From positions 124,001 through 188,000 of the forward strand of contig NZ_VIJZ01000004.1 in assembly GCF_006874425.1 (NCBI RefSeq): DNA of 64,000 bases, written 5' to 3'. Below the pieces are notes generated by a model. That model was not told where the DNA came from and did no database searches. It saw only the letters and a program-made list of their open reading frames with translations. The translations under genes were made by a program, and so were the position numbers. This stretch comes from Paenibacillus ottowii (GTDB lineage: Bacteria; Bacillota; Bacilli; Paenibacillales; Paenibacillaceae). Shown piece after piece: positions 8,447 through 17,453 of the stretch (its first letter is position 1; every line of letters begins with the position of its first letter).

Positions 8447-8593
8447 TACTAATATTCTGCGAATGGTGAAAAAAGCAAGTTCTGATAAGCTGAACATATA
8501 AAGGGCAGTGGCATATAATTGCAATGATATTTTTATATAAATTCGCATTAGCATAATGGAAAATGCGAATAAGAAGGGAAGAGGTGTGAGGAC

Positions 8594-9217
8594 ATGGACA
8601 AGAAAGCGGATATTCGTTCATCCATGAAGGAGTTATTTGCACAGATGGATGAAGCCTTTTTTATGGATGTGGAAGAAAATGTACCGCTCGAAATGCGTGA
8701 TGGGAACGTCGATGAGGAGGGATGGATCAAGTGGAAGCCCCTTCCTTCACAGATTACAGAACAAGAAGTTCGGGAGCTGGAGGAAAAATACCATTTTGAA
8801 CTGCCGCCTCTGCTGAGGAATTTTATCATGTCCTACCATTATGTATCTTTACAATTCGATAATGAATCTATTCCGGGAGTATACTGGAGCGATTGCACGT
8901 TTGTAGAATTTCCACGTCTGCCAGTGGGTCAAGGCTTAAAGGCATTTTATGATTTGATCGATCAATGGTCACCTCTATTGTCAGCAGGCTATATTCCATT
9001 TGCGATTGCAGAAGACGATCAAGGTCCCGTATGTTTAAACGCAGGCAGCAGACATAAGGACGGGGATTATCCTATTGTCTGGTTCTATCATGAAGATCTA
9101 AGGCATTTGGATGGGGATGAGCTGCGGATCAGGAGTAATCTGCTTCCCCATGTTCAAGGGCTGTTTCCGTCCTCTGCCGAACTGTTTAACGTGATGTTTA
9201 AGCAGATCAGACACTAG
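8594..9217 (+). CDS. SMI1/KNR4-family protein
   Basis: 207 residues. The SUKH/SMI1-KNR4 core covers about 50-200: ITEQEVRELEEKYHFELPPL, then the LRNFIMSYH helix, GVYWSDCTF, and a YIPFAIAEDDQGPVCLN stretch typical of the family. Bacterial SUKH proteins are frequently immunity proteins against secreted nuclease or deaminase toxins. Others have housekeeping roles. AAGGGAAGAGG precedes the ATG. No toxin gene lies next to it, so the target cannot be named. It ends 44 bp before the htpG promoter. Confidence 0.8.
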   Translation: MDKKADIRSSMKELFAQMDEAFFMDVEENVPLEMRDGNVDEEGWIKWKPLPSQITEQEVRELEEKYHFELPPLLRNFIMSYHYVSLQFDNESIPGVYWSDCTFVEFPRLPVGQGLKAFYDLIDQWSPLLSAGYIPFAIAEDDQGPVCLNAGSRHKDGDYPIVWFYHEDLRHLDGDELRIRSNLLPHVQGLFPSSAELFNVMFKQIRH

Positions 9218-9261
9218 CAGTTTCCTAAAATGGAATTTTACTGTGTAAGTTAACCAAGATA

Positions 9262-9290
9262 TTGACATAAAAAATGAGGAATGTTATAAA
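9262..9290 (+). promoter_or_regulatory. Sigma-A promoter of htpG
   Basis: TTGACA at 9262-9267, a 17-bp spacer and TATAAA at 9285-9290. It is placed directly before the CIRCE element, so bound HrcA would sit at the transcription start. Confidence 0.88.
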
Positions 9291-9299
9291 AAAGGTAGG

Positions 9300-9326
9300 C
9301 TAGCACTCGAATGGTGGGAGTGCTAA
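9300..9326 (+). promoter_or_regulatory. CIRCE element (HrcA operator) upstream of htpG
   Basis: CTAGCACTC, 9 bases, GAGTGCTAA. This matches the consensus TTAGCACTC-N9-GAGTGCTAA with one mismatch in the first base. HrcA binds this palindrome and represses class I heat-shock operons. In Bacillus subtilis htpG is not a CIRCE gene, so the wiring here differs. Confidence 0.9.
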
Positions 9327-9398
9327 CAAAGCTGAATCGTTTGCATAGCTCTTATCCGCTGGCCTTACATAGGTGTATATTTGAAAGGAGATATTCGA

Positions 9399-11279
9399 AT
9401 GGAGAAAAAACAGTTTCAGGCTGAGTCCAAGCGTCTGCTCGAAATGATGATTAACTCGATTTACACGCAAAAGGAAATTTTCCTAAGAGAGCTCATCTCC
9501 AACGCAAGTGATGCGATTGACAAAATCTACTACAAAGCACTGACAGACGATCAATTGGTTTTTGACAAAGAAAACTATTATATTAAAGTAACTCCCGATA
9601 AAGACAACAGAACGCTGACTTTGAGGGATACCGGAATTGGGATGACCAAGGAAGAGCTGGAAAATAACCTGGGCGTCATTGCTAAAAGCGGCTCACTGGC
9701 GTTCAAAAATGAAAATGAATCCAAGGATGGACATGACATCATTGGTCAATTCGGCGTTGGCTTCTATTCAGCTTTCATGGTAGCGGATCTGGTTACAGTA
9801 ACGACCAAGGCTTTGGGAAGCGATACTGCTTATAAATGGGAATCCACAGGCGCTGATGGGTATACCATTGAGGAGGCTGAGAAGGACGAAGTCGGAACCG
9901 AGATTGTGCTTAAAATCAAGGCCAACACCGAGGAGGAGTCCTACGACGAATATTTGGACGAGTACCGTTTAAAAGCACTTATTAAAAAGTACTCCGACTT
10001 TATTCGCTACCCGATTAAAATGGACATTTCAGGCAAGCGTCTCAAAGAGGGAAGCGATAACGAGTTCGAGGATTACAAAGAAGAACAACGTATTAACAGC
10101 ATGGTGCCCATCTGGAGAAAAAATAAAAGCGAGCTGACCGACGAGGATTATCAAAATTTCTACGCGGAAAAACGCTATGGTTACGACAAGCCGCTTCAGC
10201 ATATCCATATCAGCGCAGACGGTGCGGTAGTGTACCAAGCGATTTTGTTTATTCCTGAAAATATTCCGTTCGATTTCTACTCCAAGGAATATGAAAAAGG
10301 GCTTGAGCTGTATGCCAACGGTGTGCTGATCATGGAAAAATCTCCTGACCTGCTGCCGGATTATTTTAGCTTCGTAAAAGGTATGGTTGACTCCGAAAGT
10401 CTGTCCCTCAACATTTCGAGAGAAATGCTGCAGCATGACCGTCAGTTGAAGCTGATTGCCAAAAATATCGAAAGCAAAATTAAAGGCCAGCTGTTGACTC
10501 TGCTCAAAAATGATCGGGAGAAATATGATCAATTCTACAAATCATTTGGCAGACAATTGAAATTTGGTGTCTACAATGATTACGGCAGACATAAGGAAAC
10601 GCTCCAGGATCTGCTTATGTTCTACTCTTCGACAGAGAAGAAGCAGGTTACTTTGGACGAATATGTATCTCGTATGCCAGAGGATCAAAAGTATATTTAT
10701 TATGCTTCCGGGGAGTCCAATGAGCGTATTGAAAAGCTGCCGCAAACTGAATTGGTGGCCGACAAAGGCTACGAAATTTTGTACTTCACGGATGATATTG
10801 ATGAGTTCGCTATTAAAATGCTCATAAGCTATAAAGAGAAAGAATTCAAATCCGTCTCGAGTGGCGATCTCGGCATTGAGTCTGACGAAAATGAGAAAGA
10901 AACAGAAGCGGAACAAAACGACAACAAGGAGTTGTTTGAGTACATGAAGGGCTTGCTGGAAGGCAAAGTATCCAGTGTAAAAGCCTCCAAGCGCTTGAAG
11001 ACACACCCGGTATGTTTGTCCGCTGACGGCGAAGTAACCATTGAGATGGAGAAAATTTTGAACGCCATGCCGAATAACGCTGATGTCAAAGCGAATAAAG
11101 TGCTGGAAATCAACGTAAACCATGCGGTGTTTAACTCTTTGAAAGAAGCTTTTGCTAAGGACAAGGAGAAGGTAAATCTCTATACGGCCTTACTGTATAA
11201 TCAGGCCTTGCTGATCGAGGGCTTGCCGCTGCAAGATCCGGTTGAATTCACGAACGATATTTGCAAAATCATGGTTTAA
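9399..11279 (+). CDS. htpG: Hsp90-family molecular chaperone HtpG
   Basis: 626 residues, the normal HtpG length. The N-terminal GHKL ATPase domain is clear: [12 protein letters not shown] (Asn of motif N1), DTGIGM, and [13 protein letters not shown]. The middle domain and the dimerisation domain follow, ending at KIMV. It is an ATP-driven cytosolic chaperone for stress-damaged and client proteins. A TTG at 9381 is in frame, but AAGGAG is 8 bases before the ATG at 9399. It is transcribed alone from a sigma-A promoter under a CIRCE element and closed by a terminator at 11301. Confidence 0.97.
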   Translation: MEKKQFQAESKRLLEMMINSIYTQKEIFLRELISNASDAIDKIYYKALTDDQLVFDKENYYIKVTPDKDNRTLTLRDTGIGMTKEELENNLGVIAKSGSLAFKNENESKDGHDIIGQFGVGFYSAFMVADLVTVTTKALGSDTAYKWESTGADGYTIEEAEKDEVGTEIVLKIKANTEEESYDEYLDEYRLKALIKKYSDFIRYPIKMDISGKRLKEGSDNEFEDYKEEQRINSMVPIWRKNKSELTDEDYQNFYAEKRYGYDKPLQHIHISADGAVVYQAILFIPENIPFDFYSKEYEKGLELYANGVLIMEKSPDLLPDYFSFVKGMVDSESLSLNISREMLQHDRQLKLIAKNIESKIKGQLLTLLKNDREKYDQFYKSFGRQLKFGVYNDYGRHKETLQDLLMFYSSTEKKQVTLDEYVSRMPEDQKYIYYASGESNERIEKLPQTELVADKGYEILYFTDDIDEFAIKMLISYKEKEFKSVSSGDLGIESDENEKETEAEQNDNKELFEYMKGLLEGKVSSVKASKRLKTHPVCLSADGEVTIEMEKILNAMPNNADVKANKVLEINVNHAVFNSLKEAFAKDKEKVNLYTALLYNQALLIEGLPLQDPVEFTNDICKIMV

Positions 11280-11300
11280 AATGCATTATAACGATATGGA

Positions 11301-11330
11301 GCCGTTCCCGTACCGGGAGCGGTTTTATTT
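11301..11330 (+). terminator. Terminator after htpG
   Basis: CCGTTCCCG pairs with CGGGAGCGG around a short TAC loop, followed by TTTTATTT. Confidence 0.8.
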
Positions 11331-11433
11331 ATTATGATACTTCTCAAGGCTCCACAATAGGTCGTATAGCGCTTACAGTAGAAGTGTAAGGTTCCACTAT
11401 GTCGACTACAATTCATCCTAGGAGGGCGATTGT

Positions 11434-11694
11434 ATGAGTCTGAACCGAGACCCATTGAAACATCAAAAGTTGAACCGAAGTGAGCTTATACAGTTAGTGG
11501 AAAAAATCATCAGCGGCGAGGGAACAGAAGAGGAACTCGACAACATGTTGAATGTAGTCATGCAAAATACACCACATCCGGAGATTAGTAATTTGATCTA
11601 CTGGGATGACCGCGGTTTGAGTGCGGCAGAGATTGTAGATGAAGCTTTACGCTATCAGCCCATTATTTTACCATCTCATGAATCTTCGTCATAG
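11434..11694 (+). CDS. Colicin/pyocin immunity-like protein (Im-family)
   Basis: 86 residues. The pattern follows DNase-colicin immunity proteins such as Im7 and Im9: an N-terminal helix (LNRSELIQLVEKII), GTEEELDNMLN, then the conserved HPEISNLIYWDD that corresponds to the HP-G-SDLIYY motif, and a last helix (AAEIVDEALRYQP). These small four-helix proteins bind and inactivate nuclease bacteriocins. No nuclease toxin is adjacent, so it is an orphan immunity protein, either protecting against neighbours' toxins or left from a lost pair. GGAGGGCGATTGT precedes the ATG. Confidence 0.85.
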   Translation: MSLNRDPLKHQKLNRSELIQLVEKIISGEGTEEELDNMLNVVMQNTPHPEISNLIYWDDRGLSAAEIVDEALRYQPIILPSHESSS

Positions 11695-11920
11695 ACGTGG
11701 AGGGGTGGTCTTTTGTTCAAAAATAAGATAATATGATCTCTTTAAGGCATAAGCATTATATTCAAGAAAACGTCCGTTAAAGATGCGCTGGCTTCTCTGT
11801 AATGGATGGGGAAGGGCTTAATTTCTGCTCGCTTTCGGAAAATTTATGCCTAATTTTGGAATTTGTAAAATTTTTGTGACATGCTTCTGTGAATTTTGAC
11901 ACAGCAAATTATCGTTTTTC

Positions 11921-11949
11921 TTGATTATTTGGTGGGATGTCTTTATAAT
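11921..11949 (+). promoter_or_regulatory. Promoter of the polyamine operon
   Basis: TTGATT at 11921-11926, 17-bp spacer, TATAAT at 11944-11949, 57 bp before the TTG start of the dehydrogenase. The rest of the 312-bp gap 11695-12006 shows nothing else I can name. Confidence 0.7.
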
Positions 11950-12006
11950 CATTTTGTTTGCAAGAATGATTAGCGATTAGCGTATGGAATAAGGAGGTTA
12001 TTTATT

Positions 12007-13206
12007 TTGGGAAAAGCATTGATTATTGGCGCCGGTGGCGTGGCCAGCGTTGTGGTGCATAAATGTTGCCAAAACCCAGATGTATTTGAAGAAATTTGTA
12101 TCGCAAGCAGAACTGTTGAGAAATGCGATGCGCTTAAAGAGAAGCTGGGTGGAGGTCGTACGAAGATCCAAACGGCTCAGCTTGATGCTGACAACACCGA
12201 CATGGTCATTGACTTGATTCGAAGCTTTCAACCGGATGTAGTTATCAATGTGGCTCTCCCTTATCAGGATTTGACGATAATGGATGCTTGCCTTGAGACA
12301 GGTGTTCATTACGTTGATACGGCGAACTATGAACCGCCGGATACGCCGAAGTTTGAATACAGCTGGCAATGGGCCTACAAAGAAAGATTCGAAAAAGCAG
12401 GAATTACAGCTCTGCTGGGCAGCGGTTTTGATCCAGGTGTGACTGGAGTATTTACGGCCTATGCTCAAAAGCACTATTTTGATGAAATTCATACGATTGA
12501 TATTGTGGACGCGAATGCAGGGGACCACGGATATCCTTTTGCAACTAACTTTAATCCGGAAATCAATATTCGTGAAATTACGGCGAAAGGCCGTTACTTT
12601 GAAAACGGAGAATGGATTGAAACTGAGCCACTTTCTGAGAAAAAAGTATACGATCTTCCTGAAATTGGACCGAAAAATATATATCTTTTGTACCATGAAG
12701 AACTGGAATCTCTTGCAGTGAATATTAAAGGCGTGAAAAAAATCCGTTTCTGGATGACATTCTCGGACAATTATCTGAATCATTTGAACGTACTTCAAAA
12801 CGTAGGCATGACCTCGATCGAGCCTATTGATTATGAAGGCCAACAGATCATTCCACTGCAATTCCTGAAAGCTATTTTGCCGGACCCGGCTTCTCTGGGA
12901 CCAAGAACAAAGGGCAAAACAAACATTGGTTGCATTATCCAAGGCATTAAAGATGGAAAGCCAAAAACCTATTATGTTTACAACGTTTGCGATCATGAGG
13001 AATGTTATGCAGAGGTTGGATCCCAAGCCATCTCTTACACAACAGGTGTTCCAGCTATGATCGGTGCAATGCTTATCATCAAAGGCCTTTGGAAAAAACC
13101 GGGCGTTTACAACGTTGAGGAATTTGATCCAGATCCATTCATGGAAGCACTAAATAAACACGGATTGCCATGGCAAGAGAACTTTGCGCCAACGTTGCTT
13201 GATTGA
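12007..13206 (+). CDS. Saccharopine dehydrogenase-family carboxynorspermidine synthase
   Basis: 399 residues. The N-terminal Rossmann motif GAGGVASVVVHKC and the family pattern (IASRTVEKC, VINVALPYQD, ANYEPPD, GFDPGVTGVFTAYA) place it with carboxynorspermidine/carboxyspermidine dehydrogenases. These condense aspartate semialdehyde with a diamine, using NAD(P)H. The TTG start at 12007 has AAGGAGG 9 bases upstream. The next gene starts 8 bp after its stop and encodes the matching decarboxylase, so together they form the aspartate-semialdehyde route to spermidine or norspermidine. Which diamine is used cannot be read from the sequence. Confidence 0.92.
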   Translation: MGKALIIGAGGVASVVVHKCCQNPDVFEEICIASRTVEKCDALKEKLGGGRTKIQTAQLDADNTDMVIDLIRSFQPDVVINVALPYQDLTIMDACLETGVHYVDTANYEPPDTPKFEYSWQWAYKERFEKAGITALLGSGFDPGVTGVFTAYAQKHYFDEIHTIDIVDANAGDHGYPFATNFNPEINIREITAKGRYFENGEWIETEPLSEKKVYDLPEIGPKNIYLLYHEELESLAVNIKGVKKIRFWMTFSDNYLNHLNVLQNVGMTSIEPIDYEGQQIIPLQFLKAILPDPASLGPRTKGKTNIGCIIQGIKDGKPKTYYVYNVCDHEECYAEVGSQAISYTTGVPAMIGAMLIIKGLWKKPGVYNVEEFDPDPFMEALNKHGLPWQENFAPTLLD

Positions 13207-13214
13207 GGTCTGCG

Positions 13215-14354
13215 ATGAATATTGATATTACCGGACTCCCATCACCTTGTTATCTTGTTGACGAAAGACTCCTTGTCAAAAACCTTGAGGTTTTGAATTC
13301 CGTTCAAGAGCGGACAGGTTGCAGTATTCTGCTCGCGCTTAAGGGATTTTCGATGTTTTCGACTTTTCCTCTGGTTGGCAAATATTTAAAAGGCGTAACC
13401 TCCAGTTCGTTGTTCGAGGCAAGACTCGGTCGCGAAAAAATGAACAAGGAGGTTCACGTCTACGCACCTGCTTATGTTGACAGTGAATTTGATGAGCTAT
13501 TGGAGTATGTTGACCATATTGTTTTCAACTCCTTTGATCAACTGAAACGCTTCAAAAGCAAAGTGCAAGGCGTAACTTCCAAAAAAATCGACATCGGCAT
13601 TCGAGTGAATCCGGAGTATTCGGAAATCGAAACGCCGTTGTACGATCCTTGCTACAACAACTCCAGAATGGGTGTGACTCTGGCTAACTTTAGACCCGAG
13701 GATCTGGACGGCGTGGATGGTATTCATTTTCATACGATGTGTGAACAGAATTCAGATACGCTGGAGCGTACCATTAAAGTCGTGGATGAGAAATTCGGGC
13801 CATACATTAAGCAAATGAAATGGCTCAATTTCGGCGGCGGTCACCATATTACCAGAGAAGACTACGATCTGGACACCCTGGTACGTTGTATTCAATACTT
13901 TCAGGATAAATACGGTGTGCAAGTTTATCTTGAGCCAGGCGAAGCTATCGCTCTGAACACCGGATATCTGGTTGCAACCGTGTTGGATACGATAAAAAAT
14001 GGAATGGATATTGCCATTCTGGATACTTCAGCTGAATGTCATATGCCTGATGTGCTGGCAATGCCTTACCGCCCGAATATCATTGGTGCAGGTAAGCCTG
14101 GCGAGTATGAACATACTTACAGACTCGGTGGACTTACTTGCTTGGCTGGAGATATCATTGGTGACTATTCCTTTAAAGAGCCATTGAAGCCAGGAGACAA
14201 GCTTGTGTTCTGCGATATGGCTCATTACACCATGGTCAAAAATCACATGTTCAACGGTGTCAACCTGCCAGCCATCGCCAGCTACAACGACGAAGAAGGC
14301 ATCAAGGTAATCCGTCAGTTCTCCTACGAGGACTTTAGCTCGCGTTTGTCGTAA
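13215..14354 (+). CDS. nspC: Carboxynorspermidine decarboxylase
   Basis: 379 residues, PLP-dependent fold III (alanine racemase/DAP decarboxylase type). Seen: LPSPCYLVDERLL at the start, the PLP-lysine block LALKGFSMF, IRVNPEYS, the HFHTMCEQ motif, FGGGHHI and LEPGEA. It removes the carboxyl group from carboxy(nor)spermidine to give the triamine. GAGGT overlapping the previous stop lies 5 bases before the ATG at 13215. The operon ends in a terminator at 14408. CANSDC enzymes are well known in Vibrio and in many gut bacteria, and less discussed in Bacillales. Confidence 0.93.
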   Translation: MNIDITGLPSPCYLVDERLLVKNLEVLNSVQERTGCSILLALKGFSMFSTFPLVGKYLKGVTSSSLFEARLGREKMNKEVHVYAPAYVDSEFDELLEYVDHIVFNSFDQLKRFKSKVQGVTSKKIDIGIRVNPEYSEIETPLYDPCYNNSRMGVTLANFRPEDLDGVDGIHFHTMCEQNSDTLERTIKVVDEKFGPYIKQMKWLNFGGGHHITREDYDLDTLVRCIQYFQDKYGVQVYLEPGEAIALNTGYLVATVLDTIKNGMDIAILDTSAECHMPDVLAMPYRPNIIGAGKPGEYEHTYRLGGLTCLAGDIIGDYSFKEPLKPGDKLVFCDMAHYTMVKNHMFNGVNLPAIASYNDEEGIKVIRQFSYEDFSSRLS

Positions 14355-14407
14355 GGAATAGGCAGAATTAAATGAACTGAGTTTAACGAAGGAATGACTC
14401 AACTACA

Positions 14408-14444
14408 AAAGCCTCGCCCCTTTAAGAAAGGGTGAGGCTTTTTG
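14408..14444 (+). terminator. Terminator after nspC
   Basis: AAGCCTCGCCC pairs with GGGTGAGGCTT (one G-T pair), then TTTTT. Confidence 0.88.
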
Positions 14445-14556
14445 GTGTGTATAGGGATTTTTTAGTTTTTATATGTGCCTGTTACATGTATCCAATACGA
14501 CGACAGGTATTAAATAACGATTCACAACTTGAAAAAGTTACATAAATTTGGTTAGT

Positions 14557-15054
14557 CTACCTTACAACTTCAGAAGAGACTTTATAGTCAAATATACGTC
14601 CTCCAAATTGAAGTCCTGGAAAAACCTCGACGGCGAGGTAGTATTCTTTACCTTTTTCAAGTTCTACATCTAAAAAATAACGACCGTCTCTTGAACGTTT
14701 GATTTTTGTTCCATTACTATCATAAACAGTCATTTGCAACCAGGAATCAGAAGTTCTGTCTCCCTGAATTGTAAAATGAACTTCTTGCGATTCAAAAGCC
14801 TTAAATTTATATACATCGTAGGCTTCCCAGACTCCAGGCACTCCCTCTGTACCAAGTCTTCCGATAACAGCATCACCTATAAAATAGTAATTAGCCTGTT
14901 CAAAACTATCATTTGGTTCCTGTTCATGATATTCAAGTACAGAGGAAGGAGTTAAGCCGTTTGTAGCGGGTGCTGCTTCTTGAGCAGATGCAACAGCGGT
15001 GGATGTGCTTAATAGAAGTGCTAAACCTAGTGTAGAAAAAACTGCCTTTTTCAT
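14557..15054 (-). CDS. Secreted PPC-like domain protein
   Basis: 165 residues. MKKAVFSTLGLALLLSTST is a signal peptide with a likely cut after AVASAQ. The mature part begins with HEQEPNDSFEQAN, the EPND-S-xx-A signature of bacterial pre-peptidase C-terminal (PPC) domains, followed by strands ending FTIQGDRTSDSWLQMTVYD and GKEYYLAVEVFPG. PPC domains usually sit behind secreted proteases; here the domain is alone, so it may bind surface or extracellular partners. A purine-rich site precedes the ATG. The AT-rich 15055-15340 upstream region probably holds its promoter, but no clean hexamers are seen. Confidence 0.8.
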   Translation of the reverse strand: MKKAVFSTLGLALLLSTSTAVASAQEAAPATNGLTPSSVLEYHEQEPNDSFEQANYYFIGDAVIGRLGTEGVPGVWEAYDVYKFKAFESQEVHFTIQGDRTSDSWLQMTVYDSNGTKIKRSRDGRYFLDVELEKGKEYYLAVEVFPGLQFGGRIFDYKVSSEVVR

Positions 15055-15354
15055 TTAATCATCTCTTCCCTTCTTTTATTTTGGGATTTATATAATAAAA
15101 AAATTTGCTAATCCCATCCATTATTATATATTGTATTCCAATAAATTGGAATAAAAATGTAACAATAGACAAATAAATATATATTTTTGTCACAATTATG
15201 CGTTTTTACAAATTTATTTATTAAACATCAATTAAGAGTTAGCCAACTTACTGTATACTATAGAATTCCTTCTTAATATGCTTTCATGAAAAGGGGCATC
15301 CTATTTTAGGAGTAACACAAGCTATGTTATACTCCATAATTGGAGGTGAGAAAA

Positions 15355-15870
15355 ATGTTCGACCCGACCGTTTTTGATAACTTAAAAGTAGCAATGGAAA
15401 ATGCGGTTTACGATCTGGATAATCTAGACTCATGTATTAACATTACGCAGCGAATCGATAGATTGGAAATGTCGGTAATGGCGCGTGAATTTGGTGTACA
15501 GTTCAGTCTGAGAGAACAGCCGGATGTGACGGCAGAACTTCGACTAAAAATGGATTTAAACAATCTGGCTGCAGAAATTTTGGAGATGGAAGATCAAACT
15601 CCGGGGTGCAGCTTGCTGTTGTATTTTCATATGAAGATTCGGGAGATTGACACGCAATGCAGCCGGATTGAAAATATACTGACTGAGGTTTGGAAGCCCG
15701 ATCTTCGCCCAGTACAGATGTTAAGTCAGATTTACGGAGAGAAGACATCTACATACCAAAACAGGATCGAACTCCGATTTTCCAGGCAAATTAACGAAGA
15801 TCAGATGGAGGATATTCCAGAGTTGTTGGAACATATGCTGCTGACGCTAACGGAATTAAACAAGGTCTAA
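15355..15870 (+). CDS. Hypothetical protein, 171 residues
   Basis: Soluble protein, mostly helical, with no motif I recognise. Seen: FDPTVFDNLKVAMENAVYDL near the start, a central helical part with a GCSLLLYFHMKIREID stretch, and IELRFSRQINEDQMED toward the end. GGAGGTG is 7 bases upstream of the ATG at 15355, which I prefer over the in-frame ATG at 15340. It precedes a GNAT gene by 80 bp and may share a transcript with it. Confidence 0.65.
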   Translation: MFDPTVFDNLKVAMENAVYDLDNLDSCINITQRIDRLEMSVMAREFGVQFSLREQPDVTAELRLKMDLNNLAAEILEMEDQTPGCSLLLYFHMKIREIDTQCSRIENILTEVWKPDLRPVQMLSQIYGEKTSTYQNRIELRFSRQINEDQMEDIPELLEHMLLTLTELNKV

Positions 15871-15950
15871 CTGTGGTCTAAACATCCCTCTTTCTCTTTA
15901 TGAAGACTGCCTGTCATTTGGGGGAATCAGAGGTAAAGGAGTAGGAATAT

Positions 15951-16460
15951 ATGATAAACGAACACGATTTTTCTGAAATATATGCGATTATGGAGTCTTC
16001 TTTTCCCGCATCAGAATGCAGGACGTTTGCGGGTCAAAAGGCTTTATTGAAGCATCCTAGCTATCGCATCATCACTGAAAAGAATGAGCAGGGCAACATA
16101 GTGGCCTTTTTGGCGGGCTGGGAATTTGAGCATTTTCGGTTTGTAGAGCACATTGCAGTAGATTCACGTATACGAGGTGGTGGATTAGGCAAAAAGCTCG
16201 TGAGTAGATTTATCTCACGGTCTGATCAGCCGGTAGTGCTGGAGGTTGAGCCGCCAGTGGATGAATGGTCACAGAGAAGGATCGGCTTTTACGAACGTTT
16301 GGGGTTTCATCTGAACCATTTTGAATATGTACAGCCCCCTTTAAGAGAAGGACAGGCTGATCTGCGGCTTCAGATTATGAGCTATCCAGATGCGTTGGCT
16401 GAATCGGCGTTTGCTCCGTTTAAAGAGATTTTATATACCGAGGTATATGGGCTTAAGTAA
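15951..16460 (+). CDS. GNAT-family N-acetyltransferase
   Basis: 169 residues. The acetyl-CoA-binding motif A is visible as HIAVDSRIRGGGLGKKLV near residues 66-83, followed by the FYERLGFH block near 110. It transfers an acetyl group from acetyl-CoA to an unidentified amine substrate. The stop codon is inside the 3' end of the convergent GNAT gene, an 8-bp overlap. No substrate can be named. Confidence 0.85.
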   Translation: MINEHDFSEIYAIMESSFPASECRTFAGQKALLKHPSYRIITEKNEQGNIVAFLAGWEFEHFRFVEHIAVDSRIRGGGLGKKLVSRFISRSDQPVVLEVEPPVDEWSQRRIGFYERLGFHLNHFEYVQPPLREGQADLRLQIMSYPDALAESAFAPFKEILYTEVYGLK

Positions 16461-16896
16461 GAGAATGTTTTGTCCAAGCCATCACAAATTCCTTCTCATC
16501 CGTTTCGGTATCCACAGCTTCTGCTTGGATGATAAATCCGTTTTTAGTATAAAAGTTAAATGCTTTCGTGTTGGACTGGTATACCTTTAATTGAATTTCC
16601 TCATGCTGTTGCTTAACCCAATCTAATAGCAATTTGCCATAGCCTTTTCTTTGAGAATCAACACGTATAAACAGAGCAGCCAAGTATCCATCCAACATGG
16701 AAACAAAGCCGCCAATCGTAAGATCATCTTGTATGATAACGTAGTTTTGAGCGAGGGGAAGATACTTGTTCTCCATCTCGGCAGCTTGAGATTTCCAATA
16801 CTGCGGAGCAATAAAATGGTGGGCTTCTATAGAAGCATCCAGCCAGATGGCTACTAGTTCCTTTAATTCTTCTACTTTCGCAGGTCTAATTGACAT
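16453..16896 (-). CDS. GNAT-family N-acetyltransferase
   Basis: 147 residues from the ATG at 16896; an upstream ATG at 16914 is also in frame. Motif A is FIRVDSQRKGYGKLLLDWV (near 80), followed by KVYQSNTKAFNFYTKNGF, a typical GNAT motif B. The overall order resembles YjaB/YafP-type small GNATs. It converges with the other GNAT, and the two share 8 bp. The pair is unrelated enough in sequence that recent duplication is unlikely. Confidence 0.83.
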   Translation of the reverse strand: MSIRPAKVEELKELVAIWLDASIEAHHFIAPQYWKSQAAEMENKYLPLAQNYVIIQDDLTIGGFVSMLDGYLAALFIRVDSQRKGYGKLLLDWVKQQHEEIQLKVYQSNTKAFNFYTKNGFIIQAEAVDTETDEKEFVMAWTKHSLT

Positions 16897-16956
16897 TGTA
16901 ACGCCTCTTTTCACATTATGTAATCTTATCCTTAATAAGCTATGATGTTGAAATAA

Positions 16957-16983
16957 AAAAGGCCGTCCGTAGACGGCCTTTCT
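16957..16983. terminator. Hairpin upstream of the minus-strand GNAT
   Basis: AAAGGCCGTC and GACGGCCTTT form a near-perfect palindrome with a short CGTA loop. It could terminate transcription entering from the right on the minus strand, where six T residues follow. Nothing else is recognised in 16990-17200. Confidence 0.55.
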
Positions 16984-17205
16984 ACCCGTGGCGCTTAATT
17001 AAAGCCTTGATCCGTATCCCGCGCTTCCGTCAACTCTGTATATTAGAGAATAACGGACCGGGTAAGGGATACGCTCAACATATGATTATTGATGTTGACG
17101 CACCTCCTTTCCTGATACATTCATCCTACCATATCTGGTTGGTGATATCCAGTGATTATCTTATATTTACTAGCATTATTCATAAAAAATATAATATAAA
17201 ATGCC

Positions 17206-17234
17206 TTGCTTTTAAGGTTTATTCAAGATATAAT
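17206..17234 (+). promoter_or_regulatory. Promoter of tRNA-Leu
   Basis: TTGCTT at 17206-17211, 17-bp spacer, TATAAT at 17229-17234, 43 bp before the tRNA. Confidence 0.75.
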
Positions 17235-17277
17235 CTTAATTACGGTAATTAATGATATTGCCATCAGTACATAGTAT

Positions 17278-17362
<85 letters not shown>

Positions 17363-17378
17363 TTATACCTAACATTTA

Positions 17379-17421
17379 CAGGTTCTTGGATTGGCTGTAT
17401 GCCACCAAGAGCCTGTTTTTA
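17379..17421 (+). terminator. Terminator after tRNA-Leu
   Basis: CAGGTTCTTGG pairs with CCAAGAGCCTG over 11 bp (one G-T), then TTTTTAT. Confidence 0.85.
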
Positions 17422-17453
17422 TATGCTTGAAATGCTGCGTGTAAATAGCCATT

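Noticed and set aside
10029..11164. Long minus-strand open frames opposite htpG
   Set aside because: They mirror htpG codons, have no ribosome sites and give Phe/Leu-rich text without known motifs.
11998..13026. 342-codon minus-strand frame opposite the carboxynorspermidine synthase
   Set aside because: It lies antisense to a recognisable gene with conserved motifs, and its own translation shows none.
16990..17205. Possible T-box or riboswitch upstream of tRNA-Leu
   Set aside because: No T-box core, specifier loop or antiterminator could be found, and only a promoter is convincing.
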